From positions 1-5,260 of the forward strand of contig DUMX01000301.1 in NCBI GenBank assembly GCA_012839665.1: DNA of 5,260 nucleotides, written 5' to 3'. The position numbers and the translations under genes are program-made. Positions 1 through 5,260 of the stretch are shown here, piece after piece. Origin of the DNA: Gelria sp. (GTDB lineage Bacteria > Bacillota > Syntrophomonadia > Syntrophomonadales > Syntrophomonadaceae). The notes below the pieces were generated by a model. That model saw nothing but the letters and a program-made list of their open reading frames with translations, did no database searches and was not told where the DNA came from. How positions within the stretch are numbered: position 1 is the stretch's first letter; each line of letters begins with the position of its first letter.

Positions 1-149
1 TCAACTCGATAAAGCCATATCACTCTTGAAGAAACAAGTGTATTAGGAATTGAGAATTAACCCCGTATTTTGGGTTACCACTGAACTTTGCCATTCTCAA
101 TTCCTAATACACTTGTTTCTTCAAGAGTGATATGGCTTTATCGAGTTGA
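1..149. repeat. Perfect 57-base inverted repeat at the window edge
   Basis: Bases 1-57 are the exact reverse complement of 93-149, with a 35-base spacer (58-92) and no mismatch. The right arm is the genuine 3' end of the protease gene with its stop codon and 11 bases beyond; the left arm repeats it backwards. The match reaches base 1, so the true length may be greater. The spacer holds a small unrelated hairpin (TAACCC 58-63 with GGGTTA 72-77). Such a structure could be an inverted duplication, or a fold-back artefact at a contig end. Confidence 0.97.
2..46 (+). pseudogene. Inverted copy of the protease gene's last 14 codons
   Basis: Read on the plus strand, bases 2-46 encode QLDKAISLLKKQVY and a TAG stop, identical to the C-terminus of the S41 protease encoded on the minus strand at 104-1246. 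It is the coding part of the left inverted-repeat arm. Whether a longer second copy exists beyond the left edge cannot be seen. It may be a sequencing or assembly artefact and not a real gene remnant. Confidence 0.5.
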
Positions 150-1246
150 AGGTCTTGATCATCACTGTTCTCTACTACATAATCAGGAGTTATGCCAACT
201 TCGTTAATGTCTATACCACTGGGGGTATAATATTTAGCGGTAGTTAGTTTCAAAGCCCCGCCATTACGCAGAGGAAATACGGTTTGCACCAAACCCTTAC
301 CGAAAGTTTTCTTGCCTACCAGAACCGCCCTTTGATTATCCCGCAAAGCGGCGGCCAGAATTTCAGAAGCACTGGCGCTATCTTCATTCACCAGCACTAC
401 CAGAGGAATATCCACTTTACCCTTGCTGGCCCGATAAACCTTCTCATTGCCCTGGGCATCGACATTACTGACGACCTTATCCCCATCCAGAAATATACCG
501 GCAATATCAATAGAAACATCGAAATCGCCCCCGCCATTATTACGCAAATCCAGAATAAGGCCCCTGACCTTCTTATCCTCCAGCAAGTCATTTAGACTCT
601 CTTTAATCTCCACAGCTGACCGCGAACCAAATTGATTAAGACTGATATAACCTATCTGATTAGCACTATCTATAACCTTAGCCTCTACTGAAGGCACATT
701 AATTATCTCCCGGATAATCCGAAAATTATGTTCCTTGCCATCGGAAGCCCGGTAAACACTTAGTAATAACTGGGTTCCCGGCTCCCCCCTCATCTTATGC
801 ACAGCCTCATCCTGGCTCATACCTACTGCACTTTCATCATTTATTTTAGTAATAATATCCCCATGCTTAATGCCTTCCTTGTATGCAGGAGTACCCTTAA
901 TAGGCGATAAAATTTTTAGTCTACCCTGATCATCCTGCAAAATATAGACTCCAATACCACCAAACTTGGCATCCAAACGAATTTTTAAATCCTGCCAGGT
1001 GCTTTTATCCAGATATTCCGAATAAGGGTCATTAATTGACGATACTATGCCCGCAGCTGCACCCTCAAAAACTTTAGAATCATTAATATCATACAAAGAT
1101 TGAGTCTTAACCAGGCTCCACACACCGATAAAGGTACTTAAACCACCGGCATTAGTTAAAAAAATGTACACCATTCCGACTACAAAAATAGCACCTGCTA
1201 CCGCCAGGAAGGCATTTATCGCCTTAAAAAAAGCATTCTTTTTCAA
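104..1246 (-). CDS. Membrane-anchored S41 carboxyl-terminal processing protease (CtpA/CtpB-like)
   Basis: A 380-residue PDZ serine protease of the C-terminal processing family, acting outside the membrane on unstructured protein C-termini. Residues about 10-31 are a hydrophobic anchor without an obvious cleavage site. A PDZ domain follows at about 95-180, with binding loop FGGIGVYI (95-102) and the GDIITKIND strand (129-137). The peptidase core includes IGYISLNQF (198-206) and LILDLRNNGGG (230-240). The catalytic Ser292 sits in DSASASEIL, Lys317 in KTFGKG and Gln321 four residues on. The Ser-to-Lys spacing of 25 and Lys-to-Gln spacing of 4 match B. subtilis CtpB. The C-terminal peptidoglycan-binding domain found in some Ctps is absent. 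The start is TTG at 1246, preceded by an imperfect GGTGG ribosome site; no in-frame ATG lies between it and the upstream stop. It appears to have its own promoter. Its last 14 codons are copied in reverse at the window edge. Confidence 0.94.
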   Translation of the reverse strand: MKKNAFFKAINAFLAVAGAIFVVGMVYIFLTNAGGLSTFIGVWSLVKTQSLYDINDSKVFEGAAAGIVSSINDPYSEYLDKSTWQDLKIRLDAKFGGIGVYILQDDQGRLKILSPIKGTPAYKEGIKHGDIITKINDESAVGMSQDEAVHKMRGEPGTQLLLSVYRASDGKEHNFRIIREIINVPSVEAKVIDSANQIGYISLNQFGSRSAVEIKESLNDLLEDKKVRGLILDLRNNGGGDFDVSIDIAGIFLDGDKVVSNVDAQGNEKVYRASKGKVDIPLVVLVNEDSASASEILAAALRDNQRAVLVGKKTFGKGLVQTVFPLRNGGALKLTTAKYYTPSGIDINEVGITPDYVVENSDDQDLQLDKAISLLKKQVY

Positions 1247-1263
1247 ACTTCCACCACCAAAAC

Positions 1264-1283
1264 TAATTCTTAATTCTAATTCT
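1264..1283. repeat. Short tandem repeat in the protease leader
   Basis: The plus strand carries TAATTCT at 1264-1270, again at 1271-1277, and a third copy at 1277-1283 sharing one base with the second. On the minus strand this reads as repeated AGAATTA in the untranslated leader between the predicted promoter and the TTG start. A similar AATTCTCAATTCCTAA string lies at the other end of the same gene (near 94-107). The role is unknown; it may simply be low-complexity AT-rich spacer. Confidence 0.6.
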
Positions 1284-1293
1284 TTTCTTATTC

Positions 1294-1323
1294 ATTATAT
1301 AGATTTGTTATATTTTTATCCAA
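1294..1323 (-). promoter_or_regulatory. Predicted sigma-A-type promoter of the S41 protease gene
   Basis: On the minus strand TTGGAT (1323-1318) and a perfect TATAAT (1299-1294) are separated by 18 bases. The -10 box matches consensus fully; the -35 matches mainly in its TTG. The expected start of transcription is near 1287, giving a leader of about 40 bases before the gene. The promoter begins right at the end of the preceding terminator's T-run, consistent with a new transcription unit. The prediction is from sequence only. Confidence 0.6.
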
Positions 1324-1325
1324 TT

Positions 1326-1358
1326 AAAAAAAATAAGCCAGGGGGTCCCTGGCTTATT
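1326..1358 (-). terminator. Intrinsic terminator ending the ftsE-ftsX-M23 operon
   Basis: A perfect 12-base-pair stem (1332-1343 with 1347-1358; arm AATAAGCCAGGG) has a three-base loop. On the minus strand it runs into eight consecutive T residues (1333-1326). It begins 12 bases after the M23 stop codon. The T-run exists only in minus-strand direction, so it serves the M23 side only. It separates the FtsEX operon from the downstream protease gene. Confidence 0.95.
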
Positions 1359-1370
1359 GCTAATAATCTA

Positions 1371-2510
1371 TTAAACATATCCAGCGGGGTTGGTGGGAGT
1401 TCCGTTAATACGAACCTCAAAATGCAGGTGAGGCCCGGTACTCCAGCCCGTACTACCTACTTTTCCTATCGCCTGCCCCTTGCTCACATTAGTACCTTTG
1501 CTCACCAAAAAACTGGATTGATGTGCATAGAGCGTAGATAAACCATTAGCATGGTCGATAATTATCACCTGTCCGTATCCCGACATCCAACCGGCGAACA
1601 TAACGGTGCCGCTATCAGCCGCTACTATAGTAGCCCCCATTGGTGCTTTTATGTCAATTCCCGTATGCATTCTTCTTTCACCTAATATGGGATGAAGTCT
1701 CATGCCATATGGTGATGTTCTTTGAGTATACCCCGGGGTAGGCCAGGTAAATACCCCGGTACCCACCTGGGAACCGGTACTACCCGACTGGTACTGGCGG
1801 ATTATAGTCTCCAACTGCCGGGAAGTCCGTTCCAACTCATCCAAAGCCTGCTCAAGTGCTTTCTTTTCCTGACGTACATTGCCCAACAGCTTCTGTTTCT
1901 CTTCCTTTTGCGAATCCAGGATTTCTTTCTGACTAATCTGACTGGTCTGAATGTTCATTAATTCTTTTTGCTTTATTTCTAAGTCACACTTTTTAAGCGC
2001 AAGCTCCTTCTTCTCTTTATTAATCTCTTTAATAAGCTCTACATCCTGCTCAACTATCATATTTAAAAAGTCATAGCGGGTTAAGAATTCCTTGATATCA
2101 GTAGCAGAAAGTAAAACCTCCAGGTAAGAGACATCGCCACCCTCTTCATAAATGAATACCAGGCGTTCACTTAGAATATCGCTCTGCTCAGCCAGAGCCT
2201 CCTCACTAACCTTTATGTCTTCTTCAGTTTTCGCAATGCTTTTTTCCAAAAAAGCGATACGTTCATCAATTTGCTTAATCTCTGCTTCAGTCTTATTAAT
2301 ATCCTGGTCTAAACCGGAAATCTGCCCTATAACCGTTTTTTCCTTTTTCTTGGCCTGATTTACATTACTGCGCTGTTGGTCAATCTGCCGGTTGACATCC
2401 TGCAGCTTCCGCTGTTGTTCCTGAACGTTATCTGCATAAACAGGGAAAATGACCCCAATTAATAGTACCAGTGATAAAAAAACTGCTAACCCACTTCTTA
2501 ACCTTCTCAC
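1371..2510 (-). CDS. Secreted coiled-coil M23 (LytM) peptidase, FtsEX-associated
   Basis: A 379-residue secreted protein, numbered here from the preferred GTG start; an ATG at 2519 would add three residues. Residues 1-26 form a signal peptide: arginine-rich start, hydrophobic core, probable cleavage after VYA. Residues about 30-240 are heptad-like, Lys/Glu/Gln-rich coiled coil. It is interrupted near 121-154 by YEEGGDVSYLEVLLSATD and the following RYDFLNMI, a segment shared by EnvC-, CwlO- and PcsB-like FtsEX clients. After a Gly/Ser/Thr linker comes an M23 domain (about 255-379) with H282 and D286 (HTGID), H330 (YAHQ), and H361 and H363 (HLH): the complete zinc and catalytic set of a glycyl or cross-link endopeptidase. 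Its position 45 bases after ftsX suggests that FtsEX controls it by moving the coiled coil. E. coli EnvC has the same plan but a degenerate site. The exact bond cleaved cannot be told. A strong terminator follows the stop. Confidence 0.93.
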   Translation of the reverse strand: MRRLRSGLAVFLSLVLLIGVIFPVYADNVQEQQRKLQDVNRQIDQQRSNVNQAKKKEKTVIGQISGLDQDINKTEAEIKQIDERIAFLEKSIAKTEEDIKVSEEALAEQSDILSERLVFIYEEGGDVSYLEVLLSATDIKEFLTRYDFLNMIVEQDVELIKEINKEKKELALKKCDLEIKQKELMNIQTSQISQKEILDSQKEEKQKLLGNVRQEKKALEQALDELERTSRQLETIIRQYQSGSTGSQVGTGVFTWPTPGYTQRTSPYGMRLHPILGERRMHTGIDIKAPMGATIVAADSGTVMFAGWMSGYGQVIIIDHANGLSTLYAHQSSFLVSKGTNVSKGQAIGKVGSTGWSTGPHLHFEVRINGTPTNPAGYV

Positions 2511-2519
2511 TCTCTCCAT

Positions 2520-2526
2520 CCTCCCC
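2520..2526 (-). promoter_or_regulatory. Ribosome binding site of the M23 gene; decides the start
   Basis: GGGGAGG on the minus strand touches the ATG at 2519-2517 with zero spacing, which is too close for initiation there. It lies nine bases before an in-frame GTG at 2510-2508, a workable distance. The site therefore favours the GTG, three codons into the longest reading frame. Confidence 0.75.
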
Positions 2527-2555
2527 GTATGTAATATATAACCAATTCCATTATT

Positions 2556-3440
2556 TTAGACATCTAAAAATCTATTCAAAGATACCCAGGTTCCCAGGAC
2601 TCCCAAAGTGGCGCCGCAGACCAAAAGACCAATATAAATGTTGCGTAATATTTTGGGACTGGTAACCAGGGGTATGAAAAACATCGTATCCATATGACCA
2701 ATCAAAGAGCTATAACCTGCTGCCAGTATTAAAATAGCTATAAGCCCTCCGACTGCCCCCATAAAAACTCCTTCGATAAAAAAGGGCCAGCGAATAAACC
2801 AATCTGTAGAGCCAATCAGCTTCATCAGATAAATCTCTTTACGCCGGGCAAATATAGCCAAACGAATAGTAGTGGCAATTAAAAATACAGCAGCAAATAC
2901 TAGTAAAACAATGAACACTATGCTGACAATACGTACCCAGCGGGTTACTTTAAATAACCGCTCTACCACTCCCTGCCCATAATTAACCTTGTAAATCCCG
3001 TCAATTTTACTCACCTGGCCGGCAATCTGGGGAACGTTATGGGGATCATCGGCCTTAATTTCATAACTATGGGGCAGCGGGTTTTTACCCAGAGTTTCTT
3101 TCAGATTATACTCATTTCCGCCATATTTCTCCTGCATTTTGGCCAGGGCCTGCTCCCGCGAAACGAATTTAACCGATTTTACTCCGGAAACTGCCGTCAA
3201 ATCCTGCTTAATATCAGTAATCTGTGATTTAGTTAATTTTTTATCCAAAAAAGCTACAATTTCTACATCTGATTCCAGATCCTGCATCAGCGCACCGGCA
3301 TTAATAGTTAATAACACCGCAAAACCCAGGATTAATATAGAAATCGCCACCGTGGAAATAGTAGCAATGCTTAACAAACGGTTGCGGGATAGTGATTTAA
3401 AGGCTTCCCGCAAAAAATAAATAATACTTCCCGGCCTCAT
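2556..3440 (-). CDS. ftsX: Cell-division protein FtsX (permease-like)
   Basis: A 294-residue membrane protein of normal FtsX length, partner of FtsE. Four membrane segments are visible at about residues 22-46, 170-193, 218-245 and 266-288. The large region between the first two (about 47-169) is the extracellular domain that in characterised systems contacts a coiled-coil wall hydrolase or its activator. The N-terminal cytoplasmic stretch (YFLREAFKSLSRNR) and the segment after helix 2 (FARRKEIYLMKLIGSTDWFIRWPF, residues 197-220) are typical FtsX; the latter is the cytoplasmic coupling region expected to touch FtsE. The ATG overlaps the ftsE stop and has its own site GGGGAG (3449-3454), eight bases upstream inside ftsE. 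The next gene downstream encodes the likely extracellular client. The four-helix topology argues against a MacB/LolC-type protein. Confidence 0.96.
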   Translation of the reverse strand: MRPGSIIYFLREAFKSLSRNRLLSIATISTVAISILILGFAVLLTINAGALMQDLESDVEIVAFLDKKLTKSQITDIKQDLTAVSGVKSVKFVSREQALAKMQEKYGGNEYNLKETLGKNPLPHSYEIKADDPHNVPQIAGQVSKIDGIYKVNYGQGVVERLFKVTRWVRIVSIVFIVLLVFAAVFLIATTIRLAIFARRKEIYLMKLIGSTDWFIRWPFFIEGVFMGAVGGLIAILILAAGYSSLIGHMDTMFFIPLVTSPKILRNIYIGLLVCGATLGVLGTWVSLNRFLDV

Positions 3441-4120
3441 AAGACTAACTCCCCGGGCGGATTATCAGCTACGATTCTGCCCTTATCCAACATAAGCACC
3501 CGTTTGCCGGCAGGTTTTACTAATTCCCGGGCATGGGTAGCCATAATAACAGTAGTTCCAATGCGATTAATATCGAACAATAATTCCATTATTTCATGGG
3601 AAGTGTCAATATCCAGGTTCCCGGTAGGCTCATCCGCAATCAAAAGCAGGGGACGGTTAGCCAGAGCCCTGGCAATTCCTACCCGCTGTTGTTCACCACC
3701 GGATAGTTCTCCGGGAAATGAATTCTCCTTGCCTTTCAGCCCTACCATATTAATTACTTCCATAACCCGCTCTTTTATCTCCCTGCTGCTGGTACCGACT
3801 ACTTCCATAGCAAAAGCAATATTCTCATAAACAGTTTTGTTTTCTAACAGCTTAAAATCTTGAAATACAATCCCAATGTTTCGCCTTAAACGAGGTACAT
3901 CCCCCCGTTTCATCCTTACTATACTTCGGGAAGCCAGGAATATTTGTCCCCGGGTGGGAAGTTCCTCCCGAAACAACATTTTAACCAGGGTAGATTTTCC
4001 CGCACCACTGGGACCCATCAGAAATAAAAATTCACCCCGGTCTATTTTAAGCGAAATATCATCCAGTGCCTTAACACCATTGGGATAGATTTTGGAGACA
4101 TTATAAAACTGAACTAGCAT
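3437..4120 (-). CDS. ftsE: Cell-division ATP-binding protein FtsE
   Basis: A 227-residue ABC-type ATPase, full length for FtsE. It is the cytoplasmic motor of the FtsEX complex, which does not transport a solute but uses ATP hydrolysis to control peptidoglycan hydrolases across the membrane. Motifs in order: Walker A GPSGAGKST (36-44), Q-loop IVFQDFKLL (84-92, Q87), ABC signature LSGGEQQR (139-146), Walker B LLLIADEPTG (158-167, catalytic E164), D-loop NLD (168-170) and the switch histidine in MATHAREL (H196). The sequence VFQDFKLL and the FtsX gene alongside separate it from LolD or MacB-type ATPases. Its stop overlaps the ftsX start by ATGA, so the two are translationally coupled in the usual stoichiometric pair. 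No motif residue is missing. No clear promoter is visible in the 67-base gap upstream. Confidence 0.97.
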   Translation of the reverse strand: MLVQFYNVSKIYPNGVKALDDISLKIDRGEFLFLMGPSGAGKSTLVKMLFREELPTRGQIFLASRSIVRMKRGDVPRLRRNIGIVFQDFKLLENKTVYENIAFAMEVVGTSSREIKERVMEVINMVGLKGKENSFPGELSGGEQQRVGIARALANRPLLLIADEPTGNLDIDTSHEIMELLFDINRIGTTVIMATHARELVKPAGKRVLMLDKGRIVADNPPGELVL

Positions 4121-4127
4121 CCAATTA

Positions 4128-4132
4128 CCTCC
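4128..4132 (-). promoter_or_regulatory. Ribosome binding site of ftsE
   Basis: GGAGG on the minus strand, seven bases before the ftsE ATG at 4120. It supports that start. Its direct abutment to the T-run of the preceding hairpin is unusual, because hairpin formation and ribosome loading would happen on adjacent RNA. Confidence 0.85.
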
Positions 4133-4164
4133 AAATAAAAAGAACCACCAATATTGGTGGTTCT
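4133..4164 (-). terminator. Intrinsic terminator/attenuator between transketolase and ftsE
   Basis: Bases 4141-4164 are a perfect 24-base palindrome (half-site AGAACCACCAAT followed by its reverse complement). On the minus strand it is followed by TTTTATTT (4140-4133), the layout of a rho-independent terminator for the transketolase transcript. The AT-rich centre would form the loop, leaving a stem of about nine to ten pairs with five G-C pairs. The ftsE ribosome binding site GGAGG begins at the very next base (4132), leaving no room for a promoter between hairpin and ftsE. The element must therefore be read through, or lie inside the ftsE leader. Confidence 0.85.
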
Positions 4165-4187
4165 ACAATAATGATATAAATTCCTTT

Positions 4188-5132
4188 TTATTTCTTCTTC
4201 TTTTTTAATAAAATATGAATGTTTTGGACTATTTTCTCAACCGTTAGACCATAATGTTGCATTAGCTCATCAGGAGTACCGGACTGTCCGAAAACATCGT
4301 TAATTCCCATCCTTATTACCGGTACCGGATAATTCTCACTTACTACTTCGCAGACCGCACTGCCCAATCCTCCGATAATGGTATGTTCCTCGGCAGTAAG
4401 TAGGGCTCCGGTCTGCTGGGCAGAGCGAATAATTAAATCTTTATCCAAAGGTTTGATACTGTGCATATCAATTACGGTCACCTGTATCCCTTCCGCCTCC
4501 AGAATTTCCGCTGCCTGCAAGCCCAAAGCTACCATAGCTCCACAAGCAATAATAGCAGCATCCTGCCCTTCACGAAGCTGTATGCCCTGGCCAATTTGAA
4601 AATCAAGGTTATCTTTATAAATAAGCGGTAAGGCTGGACGCCCCAGGCGCAGGTAAGCCGGACCATTATGCTCATATAATTTAAAAAGAGCCTTACGAGT
4701 GCTTACCCCATCCGCAGGTACGATTACAGTTAGATTGGGTATACTGCGCATAAGGGTAATATCCTCCACCGATTGGTGGGAACCTCCGTCTTCACCTACG
4801 GTTATGCCGCTATGAGTGGCACAGATTCTTACATTTAAATTAGCATAAGCTATAGAATTACGCACCTGCTCAAAGGCCCGACCGGTGGCAAATATAGCAA
4901 AGGAACTGGCAAAAACCACTTTACCTGCTGCTGCCAGCCCCGCAGCCATCCCCATCATATTCTGCTCGGCAATACCAGCATTAAAAAAGCGCTCCGGAAA
5001 TTTCTTAGCAAAATTTATTGTTTTAGTGGATTTAGAAAGGTCTGCATCCAATACTACAATATCGTCATGCAAACTGCCCAATTCCACCAGGGCCTTCCCA
5101 TAAGCATCTCTTGTCGCCTGTTTCTCCAACAT
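4188..5132 (-). CDS. Transketolase C-terminal subunit (split transketolase)
   Basis: A 314-residue protein, the usual length for the stand-alone C-terminal half of transketolase. Together with the upstream subunit it would transfer two-carbon ketol units between sugar phosphates in the cytoplasm, supplying ribose-5-phosphate and erythrose-4-phosphate in organisms without an oxidative pentose phosphate branch. Visible landmarks are the pyrimidine-domain segment FFNAGIAEQNMMGMAAGLA (residues 49-67), whose glutamate E56 is the position that activates thiamine diphosphate; ATHSGITVGEDGGSHQ (105-120); the inter-domain IPNLTVIVPAD (131-141); and a C-terminal transketolase domain with MHSIKPLD (223-230) and AEEHTIIGGLGSAV (247-260). 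The ATG start is supported by AGGAG (5141-5145) eight bases upstream. The related DXP synthase is one polypeptide and is excluded by the split arrangement and by the upstream subunit's ending. The protein ends in five lysines, an unusual tail. A terminator-like hairpin follows 23 bases after the stop. Confidence 0.95.
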   Translation of the reverse strand: MLEKQATRDAYGKALVELGSLHDDIVVLDADLSKSTKTINFAKKFPERFFNAGIAEQNMMGMAAGLAAAGKVVFASSFAIFATGRAFEQVRNSIAYANLNVRICATHSGITVGEDGGSHQSVEDITLMRSIPNLTVIVPADGVSTRKALFKLYEHNGPAYLRLGRPALPLIYKDNLDFQIGQGIQLREGQDAAIIACGAMVALGLQAAEILEAEGIQVTVIDMHSIKPLDKDLIIRSAQQTGALLTAEEHTIIGGLGSAVCEVVSENYPVPVIRMGINDVFGQSGTPDELMQHYGLTVEKIVQNIHILLKKKKK

Positions 5133-5156
5133 TACTTCAACTCCTAATAGGATTAT

Positions 5157-5260
5157 TTAGACATCTAATTCCGCCAGGGCTTTTTCAACTTCGTCAGGTT
5201 TGGGGGCTACGCCGTGCCAATCTACCTGGTCCTCCATGAAAGAACAGCCTTTACCCTTAA
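5157..5260 (-). CDS. Transketolase N-terminal subunit, 3' end only
   Basis: This is the last 33 codons and TAA stop of a gene that begins outside the window. The visible residues include KGKGCSFMEDQVDWHGVAP, which matches the conserved end of the thiamine-diphosphate-binding half of transketolase (family pattern KGKGVSFMEN..WHG). The protein then stops after an ELDV tail, where a one-piece transketolase would continue into the pyrimidine-binding domain. The enzyme is therefore of the split type common in anaerobic bacteria and archaea, with N and C halves as separate polypeptides. The partner gene starts 24 bases downstream on the same strand, so the two are almost certainly co-transcribed and form one heteromeric enzyme. 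The 5' end, TPP GDG motif and start cannot be judged because they are off the edge. Confidence 0.93.
   Translation of the reverse strand, partial: KGKGCSFMEDQVDWHGVAPKPDEVEKALAELDV

Noticed and set aside
58..77. Small hairpin (TAACCC / GGGTTA) in the spacer of the edge repeat as a possible terminator of the protease gene
   Set aside because: Only six base pairs with an eight-base loop and no T-run on the minus strand afterwards; too weak to call.
284..595. Plus-strand open frame inside the protease gene
   Set aside because: It lies wholly within a conserved S41 coding region on the other strand, has no convincing ribosome site and no recognisable domain; it is a shadow frame.
1264..1296. 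Short leader frame from an ATG at 1296 (about 10 codons, lysine/arginine/isoleucine rich) upstream of the protease
   Set aside because: The ATG overlaps the predicted -10 box, so it would lie upstream of the transcription start, and it has no ribosome site.
1164..1541. Plus-strand open frame spanning the protease-M23 gap
   Set aside because: It runs through a promoter, a terminator and the ends of two well-supported genes; its translation is low-complexity and unlike any family I recognise.
2556..2567. The same TTAGATGTCTAA ending (Leu-Asp-Val-stop) on ftsX and on the transketolase N-terminal subunit at 5157-5168
   Set aside because: Twelve bases with frame and stop codon shared can arise by chance, and the flanking sequence does not continue the match; no evidence for a mobile or attachment site.
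4114..4212. A_AAA_AAG heptamer near the transketolase stop. A -1 shift there would stay open for 28 codons, through the hairpin, and end just inside ftsE.
   Set aside because: The heptamer is a by-product of the lysine codons, the hairpin lies roughly 40 bases downstream (too far to stimulate slippage), and the extension resembles no known domain.

Overview
All convincing genes in this window lie on the minus strand, so the biological reading order runs from high to low coordinates. In that order they are the tail of a transketolase N-terminal subunit (5260-5157), the transketolase C-terminal subunit (5132-4188), ftsE (4120-3437), ftsX (3440-2556), a secreted coiled-coil M23 peptidase (2510-1371) and a membrane-anchored S41 carboxyl-terminal processing protease (1246-104). 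Split transketolase, strong GGAGG-type ribosome binding sites, GTG and TTG starts, moderate GC and AT-rich intergenic DNA suggest an anaerobic low/mid-GC Firmicute of class Clostridia. A Syntrophomonadaceae-like or Peptococcaceae-like bacterium would fit, but that family-level guess rests on gene style and not on a search.

Region by region: 5157-5260 and 4188-5132 encode the two halves of one thiamine-diphosphate enzyme of the non-oxidative pentose phosphate pathway, 24 bases apart with a good ribosome binding site between them. A perfect 24-base palindrome followed by a T-run (minus strand, 4164-4133) looks like an intrinsic terminator after transketolase, yet the ftsE ribosome binding site begins directly after its T-run. 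ftsE and ftsX overlap by ATGA and are translationally coupled. The M23 gene follows 45 bases after ftsX. A second strong terminator (1358-1326) closes this operon. A sigma-A-like promoter (1323-1294) sits just after it, at the terminator's T-run, so the protease gene appears to be its own transcription unit.

Functionally, FtsE (ATPase), FtsX (four-helix membrane transmitter) and the secreted coiled-coil/LytM protein form a recognisable cell-wall remodelling module in which cytoplasmic ATP hydrolysis would switch on a peptidoglycan hydrolase outside the membrane. The M23 domain keeps its metal and catalytic histidines, so it is probably an enzyme itself and not a degenerate activator like E. 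coli EnvC. The adjacent Ctp protease may process or turn over wall hydrolases; that link is inferred from location and from known Ctp biology elsewhere.

The most anomalous structure is at the left edge. Bases 1-57 are an exact reverse-complement copy of 93-149, which is the 3' end of the ctp gene plus its stop codon and 11 downstream bases. It is either a fold-back sequencing/assembly artefact at a contig end or a very recent inverted duplication. I did not find an undescribed multi-gene system here. The rest of the window is conserved housekeeping and cell-envelope DNA with some regulatory details worth checking.
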